Shown one piece after another: positions 45,928 through 57,048 of a stretch of DNA of 64,000 nucleotides (position 1 is the first letter of the stretch; each line of letters opens with the position of its first letter). The translations under genes and the position numbers were made by a program. The stretch is from Aphrophora alni (Eukaryota > Arthropoda > Insecta > Hemiptera > Aphrophoridae): assembly GCA_963513935.1 (NCBI GenBank), contig OY740772.1, forward strand, positions 15,718,098 to 15,782,097, read 5' to 3'. The notes beneath the pieces are model-generated. The model made no database searches, was not told the origin of the DNA, and saw only the letters and a program-made list of their open reading frames with translations.

Positions 45928-46107
45928 GTAAAATATGTATTTACATGTATGTATATTTAAAAAGGTAATTTATTTGGGTTTAAAATGATATATAATAAGT
46001 CAAATATAATAAATATAACAAATACCACAATTTTTTAAAAACATGTCCAAAACCCCCAGGCACAATAGGAAAGCAGCGTGTTAGAGAGTTAGGCTTCAAA
46101 GTGTTAA

Positions 46108-46475
46108 CCATGGTTCATATAATTCATATGTCTATGGACATATTAATATTAATATTAATTGAAGGACATGTTTGCAGACGCACTTCGCCTGCAAGATCTT
46201 TCTCAACCCGGAATGTATTAGAAGAATCTCCATCAGTTAATTTGAAGATGGCCATTACAGATTACATTCAGAATGTGGACTATACTATAGTCTTCAAGGT
46301 CAAAATTCATTGTGTCAAGAAACATCTGGATGCTGGTGGAAAACGCTTTCAACACATTTTGAAACTAACGTAATTAAAATAGGTAGTTAAAACTATTTTT
46401 ATGTGGTTTCTCTACTATACTGTAATCATCAGGTGCACACGACTTTTTAATCGCAATATTCAGTGTGTGTAATAG
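46108..46475 (+). pseudogene. mariner-like transposase C-terminus and 3' terminal repeat
   Basis: The frame to the stop at 46373 ends YTIVFKVKIHCVKKHLDAGG followed by KRFQHILKL, matching the 'l..R...Ci...G.HfehlL' end of insect mariner-like transposases. Downstream, AGGTGCACACGACTTTTTAATCG at about 46430 resembles the terminus of the element at 35440-35468. The 5' part is missing and abuts the right TTAA of the piggyBac derivative. Confidence 0.5.
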
Positions 46476-46717
46476 ATATAATGATAAAAACAATTCACAA
46501 TCAACATTGAATTGTTTAAATCTTTTAATTTAGCTATCTAGTATAGTTTCACTTGATTATAAAATATTGTTCAACAACTAAATAAATGAAATAAACTTAT
46601 AAAAACCTATGAAACTGTATTAAAAAACCTGATATAAAGTTAATTGTAAATAAATCAATATTAAAGTATATCAACAAGTTATGGTACAAAAACAACATTA
46701 AATACATGTCAAGAGTC

Positions 46718-47196
46718 TTAAAACTCCCTATAAAAGTTCAAATAAGATTTAATGGTTGGAGGAAGCGGCAAAGCCTGAATTTTAGCTCGCATTACAAACT
46801 CGTAGGAATACTCGACTTCCGAGTTTGGTTTATTAGGAATACAAGCATCGCTGTCATTAGTTTGATTGGTATCAGTTGAATCGTTAACTTTAGAGAGAGT
46901 TTCAACATAATCAGAATCTGAATCGATCTCCATAGTTTCGTCATCGGAAACAAGAAGATTAGGAGTATTATCATCTTCCGAAGATGAAGAAGTTAAACCT
47001 TTGCCGTTATCAATGTCTTCACTGATACCACTATCAAATTTCTCGCGTTTTGGCACATTTGAGCGACGAGCTTGAACAGTTGGCCTTTCACCCTCAGTCG
47101 TAGTGGCTTCATCATTCTCTTCAACTGCAGGATTTGCTTCGTTACTTTCGGATGTTGGAGGCACTGAGCGACTTCTTAACAGTAACCTCCGATGAC
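46718..47196 (-). CDS. Pcmtd: Pcmtd terminal exon, acidic linker and Cul5-box-like end
   Basis: Acceptor TTTTCAG|GT. About 158 residues: HRRLLLRSRSVPPTSESNEA, a long Asp/Glu/Ser-rich linker, then SYEFVMRAKIQALPLPPTIK and SYLNFYREF before TAA. The closing LPLPxxxKxYLxxYR block is shared with vertebrate PCMTD1/2. The 3' end is not certain; TTTAAT (ATTAAA reversed) at about 46526 is one candidate signal. Confidence 0.9.
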
Positions 47197-50100
47197 CTGA
47201 AAACACAGATTTCATCTTGAAACTGTAATTACGGCATACAAATTTACACATATTGTAATTTTTAAATAATTTGGTACCAAACATTTAGTAGAAACAAATA
47301 ATTGTATTTTAATACTCATTATTGTTTGCTACTATAAAAACTTATACAAAAACTAAAAGTGTTGCACATTGATTTAGATTGAAAATCGTCATGTTTCCCT
47401 GAAAAATATGACAAATAGCTTTGCTTGATTTAGAAATTACCTGCCTCTTAGAATGGACATCGTTTAACTTTAGCAATCTTTTTTCTTAAAAGATCTATAC
47501 ATTTTTTAAGGAAATATATATTATGTTATAAGAGGTGATTTACATTGCATATAGATGTTCTCGGAAACAAATAATAGTTAAAAACCAGTGTTTTCATTAC
47601 AAAATAAAACATTGCATAAATTTTCTCATTCACCTATCCTCAAAACCAAATAAAAATCAAAACTAATAGAAAAAAGTACACCATGTATCTGGTTTTTGGA
47701 AAAAAAAATTTAAATAAGGGGCAAAAGTGGCTACACGATCTCAGCGTAAATCATATTTGATTAAAATCAAGCTTTTAATGATGGCTATGATAATTATTTA
47801 TGAACCGTAATATTTTTTTACTTGTAATTTTGCACACAGATTTGTGTCATTTAACCAAATTTTGTTCACTCCTCATTCCTTAAGTAAAGTTTATTGGTTC
47901 CTATCTGTCAAAAAAGAAATGGTCTGTTCTTGTAAAATTATTTTATTAATATTATATTTTTTTATCATCACATTTCCACTCAAATTTTGAACAAACATTT
48001 TAACTCAAATTTCGAGAAATAAACATTTTATAACAGTAGATTTTTTAAGTTTTTTACCGATAACTCATGAAGAGGTATTTTTGAAGAGAATGCAACTATA
48101 TGGTTCTATTTGTGCCCTTAGACCTTGGGTCACTTGAGCAGAATTTCATCAAAATTGTTACTGCCAATATACCACATTTTATTAAAATCACTCCACACAT
48201 TTTGGTTGTAGAGCACTGCATACACGCCAGACAGCCAGTCATATCCGCATAAAACTCAACATAGATTTTTTGACTAATCACATAACTTTCTCTATGCAAT
48301 GTGAGAAGACACAGAGATTAAAGTATATCAATATCCATAAAATATCTACTTTAATAGGCTATCTGCCCTAAATCTATACTATGTGAGAAAGTTAAAAATG
48401 TGTTATAAGAATGGTAGCTTTTAAGAGATTTTATATCAAAGTCTAAACTAAAAACTTCACCTGGGAATGCTCTACCTATATTAAATACAGCTGTGATACG
48501 TGGCTGGGTGTTGATAACAACTGGGAAACGTCCAGAACGATGATTGCTTTCACCATTTTCTTCATCTGACGAATCAGGAAAAGGAATTATAATATTGCGA
48601 AGAGGGCGCTTTCTGCGAGAAGTGCGCCTCTTACGAGGTTTGCACAAATCCGGATATTCTTGTTCAGCATTGCTGCGTAGAGTGCATCGTATACAGCTAC
48701 GACAAGCTGCTTGTAGAGAGACTGGTTCACTATCAGCTAATAACAGAAAAAACAATACGTAAATTATTGACACAGTTATAGTAAAAGTAGTAAATGTATT
48801 ATTGAAACTGATCATAATGACAGCTACAATAAAATAATTACCTTTTAACCCTACAACTACTAATGGTTTATTGATAATGGAACCTAACCTAACCTGTTTT
48901 TGGTTCAAGTGGGTTTTTGTTTAATCCGCTACAGTTCTCTAGACTTTTATTAAAACTATTTTCGGTAATATTTTTTCCTAGATCTGTATAAAAGTAGTCG
49001 TTGTTGATTTTGTGTAGTTGATTACTAGTGCTGTGTTTATTGCTTATGAGTGATAACATGGCAAACACAATCTGTCCAAGTAGTAACATAATACATGTGA
49101 AAGCATAAAATAACCTTGACGTTGCCTCTAATATCAAGACATAATATTGTAATAATTCATAATATTTTGTTTAATTTAGTACATACATGTAAAAACATAT
49201 ATATTTGGTTATTCATTATGAACTTGGGGATCTAGTGTATATAATGGTATTCAATTTGGTTGATATATGTGGAAGCTGAGTCACATCAAATAAGAAAAAA
49301 TAATAATTTGAGTATATTCTTCTGCCGCTAATAACATTGACTTAACTCTTGTTGACACGTTTTGGATTAATTCCATTTTTAAAAGCAGTTACGTACTGCT
49401 TTGTCCCGTAAAGATGTCTTCTTGCATAACTTAAGTAATCTCCCCTTCGAGGACTTCACCCTCTACTTAACACAAGATTTAAGAAACAAATTAGATCCTG
49501 TAAATATGAAAGGAAAGATTCAAATTTCACCAATTTGTTTAGAAGAAGAACATATCCCAGAAGAAATGACAAATAGTTTGAAATTGTTACATTACTGTCT
49601 AAAAAGGGTAGATGATTAAATATATTGGAAAATTTGGAAATGTTCAAAGTCAAATTAAAAAGACTATATTATAAATGATAAATTAAATAACCAGTCACAT
49701 ATAATGTTATACAGTAAATGTAATGTTATTGCACTTCATTTATAAAATATTCTTACGAAACACCAAAAACTCCCTGGTTTAATTCAAATATTAATTAAGC
49801 AAAATTGATTAGTTACTCACGTAACATAATGGTAAGTTTAGCGTCATCTGTAGCGGGTGATTGCAGAGTAGAGAATGACACAGGCAGGACACACTTTGTA
49901 TCCCATTGGGTTTGAGATATTCGAGTTATTTGAAGCAGCTGATCGTAGTGAGGCATCACTAGTATTCCACCCACCTATAAAAAAAAGTATTCAAAAATCA
50001 ATTACATGAAGATATAATTTAATTATGATATAATAAATCAATTAAAAAGGCAGTATCTAATAAAATATTGTATAATACATTATTCAACATAGATTAAACA

Positions 50101-53100
50101 AAATACAATAATAACTCGTAGATCTCTGTCTTTGAAAATTTTAATACATTCAATAAATCGTTATTGTAAAAGGAATGTGTCTACTGCCTAGAGCTCGAAC
50201 ATAACAGTATTAATCTAAAATACCACTCACACTGAAAAATAATATTAAGTATTGTATAGGTTACTTCCTTCTTATCATTTATTAGAATCATAGTTGTAGT
50301 AAAATATAATACTGTATCCATTAATACATATAAATCCTACAATACTGACTACCTCAATTAAAAAAAAACATTATCCCCACTATTGGTAGACTTCAATAGT
50401 TAGAACTCTGATTCAAATTAAACCATATTATACTAGTTATATGAATGTTTTAGAAGAAATTTCAGGGAACAAAACCCTGCAACTGTTACATAAATAGTAA
50501 TTTATTATATATTTTTGTGACTACGAAATTCGAAAAATTGTAATCTATATAAATAAAATTATACAAAAATGCACCAAGTAAGAATTTTTTAATTTTTGGT
50601 CAGATAAAAATTTCCCACTAAGTTTTAGAAAACAGTTAAATTTTTTAAATTTATTTGAAGTTTTCTTTTGTATGATACTTTGTTCATACCATTATTTTTA
50701 ATAATTCCAACCCTCGGGGGTTCACTTATGATGAGGCGGTCCTAAGGGAAACTAGCAGGATATAAAACTTTTTTACGTAAAGTTTTGGATTAGATCTCTC
50801 TCTTTCATCTATCCTATCATCAGGTGTCTCTTGATCAACTCTTTGTTCACTGATATTATGAGAGTATTGGAGGGCTTTATTTGATGTTCTTTTCTTCCAT
50901 TTTTTATAAAGCATTGATGACAGGAGGGTTTTTCACCTTTAAACAAAAAATAATACTTCGGTTTGTTTAATTCTAAATTTGAGCACCCTTATCCATGGCT
51001 CAGTACTGTGCATTAACTGTTCCGAAATATCGTCATTTTAAAATGGAAAATAAAATAAAAATCTTTGTACAAAAATCGTTTGGCCTAGTTATAAAAAAAT
51101 ATTTCAAAATTTCATAATGGTTAGTACAATTGTTTGGATTTAATTGTGTAACAAACATACAAACAAAATGCCAAATGGTTGAGTAAGAACAGGATTTTGC
51201 TTTGCTTGATAAATTGCTTCAAATACAACAATGAAAATATTGATTGATATAATGTAAATGATTATAAACTATAAATTTTGGGATTCTTAATCATCATCAT
51301 ACTTTTTTATTAGTCTTTCCTGACAAATAATATTTGTATAAGACAAGTCAGTATAAACATGATTATTATACAAAATCATAAAATAAATCATCAGTCAAAA
51401 ATACAAACATTAGATTAAAAAGAAAGGTTAAGGAATTAAATTGGCCCAAAGCACCGGGAGCATTGGCCTATTGTGGAACTACACCTCTTATTTCTAGCCC
51501 AGTAGATTAGTCACCTTTAAGAGTTTTAATAATCAATCAATAGTTCATCCAATGAGAGGTCACCAGGAGTTTGGAAGCCAAAAACCCTATATCTCTTATT
51601 TGTAAGAGCCTCACAATCGAAGATAATGTGGCCTGCCCAATCTCCTCACCCATTCTGCACACAGTTTCATCATGGTATGTTGCTATCATGTGCAAGTGCA
51701 ACCTCAGACTATAGTGTCCTGTGATTACTACCTACCCAAGGACTGTCCCTCCAGGTCTACTTAGTGGGACTTTTCTTAGTAGTAGTTTCCTATGGGAGTG
51801 CCCCCTAAGGCTATCCAATCTTTTCTGATGTCTTCTCTGAGCTCACCTATTTATGGCCATCTTGGCCAGACACAATTCTTACTGCTAGCTCAGGTCGTAC
51901 GAACTCTGATGCAGAGCCTCGTTAGTCAATTGCCTCCTCATTTCCCTGAACTCCTTTATGCCCCGGTACTCAATGCAAAGTTACCCGGTTTTCCAGAGAC
52001 AGAGCGTTGAGGTTTTCTCAGCATTCCTACACCAAACTGGATTTCATATTTATGCCTGCAAGTTTTCTAGATGTGGCCTGACTATCAGTTGTTTAAAAAA
52101 ACACAATTATTTATGGTCATTACCTCTAACTGAAAAACTGTTGTATACTGTCTCAAGCGAAACAAAAGCTTTAACCCCGGTCTCAGACCGTATATCACAG
52201 CACCAGTGCCTTCCTTAGATTTGGAACCATCAATGTACCATACAGAGTCTCCAGAATTACCTAATACATGATCCTCCTCCTTATAAGTCAGTTTGACTTT
52301 AAAGGGTTTCGAAAACGCATATCTAGTATGTATCTTATTGGTATTCATCCGCAGGATTGGGTGGTCAATTATTTCCGCACACTCGATTATTCCCGTATAT
52401 GGGAAACACAAATATATTTTATAGTAAATATAAAAACTAATACATTTACCATTATACACAATAAGTTAGAATAATAACACAAATATTTCATTACATAACA
52501 ATCATTAGCAATTAATTAGTCATTTACTGATTAAAATATGTTTTTGAAGAAGCAAATCTTTCATTTTATTTCTAAAATTTGCAAAGCGGCTTTCTTCCTT
52601 AATGACATTAGGTAAATGAATATATTATAAAGTAATAGCCATGTATTCAACTCTCTTCTGATACAAAGTTAGGTTATGTTACTTAGTCTGAAGATCTCAA
52701 ATGGAAGTCTGAATTAAGATTAAACAACTTTAGATTTTGATGTATAATTGTGATACGAAAACAGTATTTTATTTCTTTGAAAAACAAGTTTACATGAAGT
52801 TTTATTTTCTACATGTTTTAATCTTTATGTTGATAGGTGTCTGTCAAATATCATTTAAGACAAAAACTTATATAAGACACACCTTGATTAGATTCCTCAT
52901 GTAATTTTCATGATTATCTGGACATGCTGCACCACAATACACACGATCGTACTGACGAATTGAACTAGGTAAGCAAAGACCATTTCCTGAAATAACACAT
53001 CAAATACTGTTGGCATACAAATTCTCCTTATTTTATAAAACCATTATGATAGAAACATTTTAAATATTAATATAATATTGCTTAAAGAAATGGTACAAGT

Positions 53101-53998
53101 AAAACTTTGGCCTGGGAGGGGGGGGGGGGGTAAATACTTATGAAATACCTTTAAGTCATGATTCCCAATCGTGGAATAAGGCCATTAAGGCTTCCGTTAA
53201 CAAAAACTAAATTAAAAATCAGAGATAAAATATTCCCCAATTGGAAATCAGCATAACGAGATTGAGAACTAAACTCTTGAAAGAAGGGGCAAAAGGTCGT
53301 TTACTCCAATAACAGTTAGGACAACTTTCTCTTGGCTCCATCCCTTTACAATCCTTTGTGTGGTGTAGGCGGTCTGTGTGTTATGATTTTTCTGAACGCG
53401 TTTGTATTCAGTCTTAGCTTTGAGCTTGAGTTCTTTTCTTAGATTATAGATTTAGTTTCAATTTCCAACATGGCCCTAAACTACTAGGCTATGTTGGTGT
53501 TTTTCTCTTTTATATTCTAGTTTTACACTTGAAAACGAAAGGTGATTTATAGCCTCAAAACATTGTGTATTAATTTTTATATATACAAATTAGGCAAATG
53601 TCCAATTAAACCATATTAATAATAAATAAACTTGTAGCAATTTGTAATTCTTTTGTTCAAATATGAACTAGCCAGCGTGCCAGAAGAATATAGGAAAGTG
53701 CCAGAAATTTAATTTAAAATAGTATTTCATCCAAATGTTAGGGAAGATTAAAATTAATAAGCACATAAATAAAATTTGTAAAATATAATGTTACTTGTCT
53801 ACTAAAACACTCTAAACAGCAAATTAGGTTTAATTTAACAGTAAACTGTATAAAATATTTTACCTTTGACAAATATAGGATCACAAAACTCAAATCGATC
53901 CAGAGCTGGTGAATGTTTTTTAAATTCTTCAAGTTTTTCATAAGCGTAGTTTACAACATCCGAGTACATTTCAACACCATGGTTCACACCAAATGGAC
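46718..53998 (-). CDS. Pcmtd: PCMTD1/2-type protein (isoaspartate methyltransferase-like plus SOCS box), C-terminal five exons
   Basis: Exons on the minus strand, in order: 53998-53864, 52986-52883, 49974-49821, 48736-48461 and 47196-46718, all joining in phase. They encode the second half of a protein-L-isoaspartate O-methyltransferase-like domain (GPFGVNHGVEMYSDVVNYAY, QYDRVYCGAACPDNHENYM, GGILVMPHYDQLLQITR), then a BC box (SLQAACRSCI), a basic segment, an acidic linker, and a final ALPLPPTIKSYLNFY motif like the Cul5 box. Vertebrate PCMTD1/2 bind Elongin B/C through this SOCS-type tail and are thought to be Cullin-5 ligase receptors for damaged proteins. The SAM-binding motif I exon and the start are not in the window; the intron above 53998 is at least 10 kb and packed with transposons. 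Confidence 0.9.
47590..48300 (-). repeat. Dispersed repeat family A, near full-length reverse copy
   Basis: On the minus strand it begins CATAGAGAAAGTTATGTGAT at about 48296 and ends GGTTTTGAGGATAGGTGAAT...GAGAAAATTTATGCAATG at about 47605, about 0.7 kb with no coding capacity. It is the best-delimited copy of the family in the window. It lies in the last Pcmtd intron. Confidence 0.65.
48461..48736 (-). CDS. Pcmtd: Pcmtd exon with BC box
   Basis: Acceptor TTATTAG|CT. Reads DSEPVSLQAACRSCIRCTLR, then a basic run (KPRKRRTSRRKRPLRN), IIIPFPDSSDEENGE and a stretch ending FNIGRAFPG. SLQAACRSCI fits the BC-box consensus (S/T/P)LxxxCxxx(A/I/L/V). Two donors keep phase: CCCAG|GTGAAG at 48461 (preferred) and ATATAG|GTAGAG at 48476, which would drop five residues, so both isoforms are possible. 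Confidence 0.85.
49821..49974 (-). CDS. Pcmtd: Pcmtd exon, end of methyltransferase domain
   Basis: Acceptor TTTATAG|GT, donor ATGTTAC|GTGAGT. Reads VGGILVMPHYDQLLQITRIS, then QTQWDTKCVLPVSFSTLQSP and ATDDAKLTIML. Equivalent to the vertebrate GGILVMPxEDQLTQIxR...VSFA segment. Exits in phase 1. Confidence 0.9.
50700..50955 (-). repeat. Dispersed repeat family B (reverse copy)
   Basis: The reverse complement reads TTTAAAGGTGAAAAACCCTC, 'CTGTCATCAATGCTTTATAA', 'GCCCTCCAATACTCTCATAA', 'GTTGATCAAGAGACACCTGA', 'GATGAAAGAGAGAGATCTAA' in the family B order. Confidence 0.65.
51430..52420 (-). pseudogene. Non-LTR retrotransposon relic with RNase H domain
   Basis: On the minus strand a frame gives IHTRYAFSKPFKVKLTYKEE, then DSVWYIDGSKSKEGTGAVIY and RLRQYTTVFQLEVM. 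WYIDGSK...GTGAVIYG carries the first catalytic Asp of RNase H, and YTTVFQLEV the conserved Glu. Further on (about 51733), VVITGHYSLRLHLHM and a Cys-bearing stretch (TYHDETVCRM) match the 'LTGHy.l..HLh...C..C' segment after RNase H. Frames are broken, and the reverse transcriptase part is absent. This architecture is that of RNase-H-bearing Jockey/R1/LOA-like LINEs. Confidence 0.7.
52883..52986 (-). CDS. Pcmtd: Pcmtd exon, methyltransferase domain
   Basis: Acceptor TATTTCAG|GA, donor ATCAAG|GTGTGT. Reads GNGLCLPSSIRQYDRVYCGA and then ACPDNHENYMRNLIK. QYDRxYCGAxxxxDHENYMxxLLK is the PCMTD form of the segment that carries the catalytic-loop region in true isoaspartate methyltransferases. Exits in phase 0. 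Confidence 0.9.
53165..53640. repeat. Family C repeat, single end
   Basis: Contains AGGCTATGTTGGTGTTTTTC, TATTCTAGTTTTACACTTGA, and the terminal GGCAAATGTCCAATTAAACC followed by ATATTAATAATA, as at 30360-30480. The opposite inverted arm was not found. A G-tract of about 13 lies just upstream at 53118-53130. Confidence 0.5.
53864..53998 (-). CDS. Pcmtd: Pcmtd exon, methyltransferase domain (post motif I)
   Basis: Acceptor CTTTAG|GT, donor CAAAG|GTAAAATA. Reads PFGVNHGVEMYSDVVNYAYE, then KLEEFKKHSPALDRFEFCDP and IFVK, the helix/strand pair after the SAM motif I (GxxGxxHGxExxSDVVxYAxEKL is the PCMTD signature). Enters completing a Gly codon and exits one base into the next Gly. Confidence 0.9.
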
Positions 53999-54054
53999 CT
54001 AAAGTTTAGTAAACACAAATACATAAACATTGCATACACTTTCTGTTTCACACA

Positions 54055-54881
54055 CAGTGGCGTAACTACATTGATTGCCCCCCGCAGGTACAGAATGATG
54101 CCCCCCAAAAAAATGAAGTCACAACTTGTCAGCTCTAAATGACCCCTCTTCAACCTTAAGCAATCCCACTCCACATGGTCTTATATGTTATTATTACCTG
54201 GTAGTAATTAGACATTATTTTTACTCTAAATTGAAATGAAAGTAAATTAATTTAAGTATAGGACATTCTTTACATAACCAAACTATCTGTTGGTAGCATT
54301 GTAATTAAATATGCCAATGCTATGAAAGTATAGCACTCAAAAGAACATGCAAGCTTTAAGTTTAAACTAATTTATCATCTATAAAAGGGAAAGAAAGACT
54401 GCAACATTAAACATCAAGGTTTATTATTTACAAAACTCTTGTAAATTGTTATAATTACAATTATTTAAAACCTCTTATTTTCTTCATGTGAAAATACTTG
54501 TCGGCTAACGTGTTAAGGTCGATAGCATGAGCCTGTTCATGATAAATGATCAAAACTACCAGAGAACTCAGTCTGGAGTTAGACATCATATTCCTCAAAT
54601 AAGTCTTGATAAGTTTGGGCGGGGCGGCATTATTGTTAACTGCTAGTAACCATAATGATTACAGTTTCAGAGTTATGATCCGTGGCTATATTATTTATGG
54701 AACAGTTTTATTAACATATCTTAATGAAATATTGTTCATTGTAAATTTTTTTTTGAAGATAATGTGTTTACTACATTTTATTTTTTTGAATTAATATTTA
54801 TATTTTTTATGTGCCTGGGTCGCGGCAGCCCTTGACCTGCCACACCCCCCTGCACTGCGGGGGGTGCTATTTACGCCACTG
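54055..54881. mobile_element. hAT element (CAGTGGCGTA termini)
   Basis: Exact 8-bp duplication TTCACACA at 54047-54054 and 54882-54889. The left end CAGTGGCGTAACTACATTGA and right end read inwards CAGTGGCGTAAATAGCACCC are inverse matches, followed on both sides by a CCCCCCGCAG block. CAGTGGCGTA termini with 8-bp duplications are diagnostic of hAT elements. It is 827 bp, with no transposase found. It lies 49 bp upstream of a Pcmtd exon, inside the intron. Confidence 0.9.
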
Positions 54882-55145
54882 TTCACACACATACTGTGCA
54901 TACGAAATCAATACCAAAGCAAACAAAAGATATTTTTCATTATTTGGTATTTTCTTAATAATGTTGAGCCCATGAGTTAATGATTCAAAACTAGGGATCT
55001 TTTAATAAAAAAATTAATGGTAATAAATCCATAAAATTATAATGTCAAGAAAATCAGATATACAAATATAATTTACAGACAAAAGCGTTAGGAGGCTTAA
55101 ATGCTCAACAATATTAACTTATTTTGTTATATAGTATTGTAAGTA

Positions 55146-55900
55146 CAGTAGAACTTGGGTAATTCGAAACTGAAGAGACCAATGAAAAAATTCAAATTAT
55201 CCAAAAATTTGAATTATAAAAGTTACAATTTTTTTCAAGTTTTAGGTTCTCAAATAATAATTAAAATGTATATGTTTATATAAGCTTTATTTAAACAAAT
55301 CAAAAGTTAATGAAGCTATTTTATTATTACATACAGTACTAGTATACATAAATTTATACAGATATATGTATACGCTAAAAAAAAGTTTGACAGTAATTTG
55401 TCTTCAATGTACCACCGAAACTTACGCAATTGCATTAACTAACATACAATGTTAATGTCTTGTACTGAACGTGTGGTTTACTCAAAGACATTGTGATCAC
55501 CCGCACAATCACTTTCAAAACACAAATGACTGTGACAAGCAGAGGCACAATACTGTAACAGCAGACCGAGATTGAGCAGAGCTTTAATCGACAGACTACC
55601 TAGAGAATTCTCGAGGCCGATAGCATGTCTGAAATTAGATAACGTGTCTAAAAAATAGCGGCAAGGCTTTTATCCCTGGGCAGTGTCCTATTCAGTATGT
55701 AGTATAATACTCAGAAGACGATTCCTTTTACAGTACAAGATTTTATTTTTAGTGTTGATACAAAAACTTCAAATTAAAGAAGTTGATTTCGAATTATCCA
55801 TAATTTTTTAACTTTGATATCATAGAAAGTTCAAAGGACCAACCCAAAACTTCGAATTAATGGCAATATCGAATTAAAGATGTTCGAATTATCCATTCTA
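55146..55900. mobile_element. pogo/Tigger-like MITE
   Basis: The left end TA|CAGTAGAACTTGGGTAATTC is matched on the right by TTCGAATTATCCATTCTA, the inverse of TAGAATGGATAATTCGAA. Subterminal AATTCGAA motifs repeat at both ends (TTCAAATTATCC, CGAATTAATGGC, CGAATTAAAGAT). The last few right-end bases (CTG) are lost. No transposase seen. Confidence 0.6.
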
Positions 55901-56374
55901 ATCAAAATCTATTTAAGAACCATTGGTACTTTTGTATTATACAAACCCCCATTTTTTTAATACACCAAACAGGAACTAATTTAAATAATACTGCAATTTT
56001 AGTATTATATCTAACTTATTTGTGTGGTGATTCTTGCTAACAAAAATCTGATCTACATTTTTTTTCTTTTTCAAAAACGCAAATAGGTTGGGTTAGGTCA
56101 GGTTATATATATTCAAACAGACTTATGAAATTGTTCAGTTTTAAACCAACATAAGTTAATAAATCAGTAAAATAATCACACAACCGCTATTTTTCCCAAA
56201 GTTTAATTTAAAATCCATACTTGTAGCGAATTGTATAAAATAGCCATCACTGAATAGACCAAATCAATATTAAAACTCATCTAGTTTTATTTGTATTGTA
56301 ATGAACAAAATCATTCATAATTAGTTGTTTTTTTTCATAGGAGCTATAGAAATGTAAACATTTTAAATAATTAA
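55901..56374. other. Pcmtd intron DNA, nothing recognised
   Basis: AT-rich stretch between the pogo-like MITE and a family A copy; no feature supported. Confidence 0.5.
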
Positions 56375-57036
56375 AATGGTGTAAAAACACAACAAACTTT
56401 CTCACTTTCTCACCAAATAAGAAACCACCTAACACTATTTGTTACTAAAACTGTGAGTTGTCAATCAAAAAAGTGAAAATGAATAACAGATTCAGTTTCT
56501 GAATATATATATATATTAAAAAAGGACTTAAAGTTGTTTCACTAGTGTTAGAAATGTAACTTCAGTATAAATTGTATTTGATTAAAATTGACCTTTTAAT
56601 GAAGGTGTGCAAGGTTTATTTTTGTTTTATACCAACTATTCCTGAGCTATAATATATATTTATTTTGAATTTTACACAAAAGGTTTTGATCATTAACCTT
56701 CACATTTCATTAAAATTTTAACCCAATGGTAGAATTTTTTGTATTGCACTGATAATTCATGTTTTAAGAGATGGTGGCCAATACATTTTGTTTTGGTCTT
56801 TAAAGGCTACACTTGAGAAAAATTTGTAAAAATAGTTTTTGAATAAAAGAACTGATTTTGAAGTTATTAAACTTTTTTTTTTAAATTTCTTGAGATATGG
56901 CCAAAATATTATCCATATTTTATTAAAATGTTTGGGCTGTAGAGCACTAAACATTATTCCAAAAATAATTTTTTTGTACTTGGGAAAACATCAAAACTTG
57001 ACATAGATTTTTACCCATCACATAACTTTATCTACC
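56375..57036 (-). repeat. Dispersed repeat family A, reverse copy
   Basis: On the minus strand it starts TAGATAAAGTTATGTGATGG at about 57033 and runs through 'ATCTATGTCAAGTTTTGATG', 'CAGCCCAAACATTTTAATAA' (inverse at 56930) and 'GGCCACCATCTCTTAAAACA' towards GAGAAAGTTTGTTGTGTTTT at about 56400. Its 5' end directly abuts the LTR at 57049. Confidence 0.6.
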
Positions 57037-57048
57037 CTATATATATAT

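Larger units (their letters stand above)
45003..46103 (+). mobile_element. piggyBac-like deletion derivative
   Basis: TTAA flanks at 44999-45002 and 46104-46107. The left end CATATTGAAGCCTAAGCCC and right end read inwards CACTTTGAAGCCTAACTCT are inverse matches. The 1101-bp element holds a tandem duplication of about 190 bp next to its left end (45050-45420) and the start of an acidic open frame at 45640 typical of piggyBac transposase N-termini. The catalytic part is deleted. Confidence 0.78.
49975..52882 (-). other. Pcmtd intron, 2.9 kb
   Basis: Contains a family B copy (50700-50955) and a broken non-LTR retrotransposon (51430-52420). The remainder is AT-rich with no exon seen. Confidence 0.7.

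Noticed and set aside
52085..52459. A host gene encoding an RNase H
   Set aside because: The motif order and the downstream ITGHY...C segment are those of a LINE polyprotein, and frames are broken.
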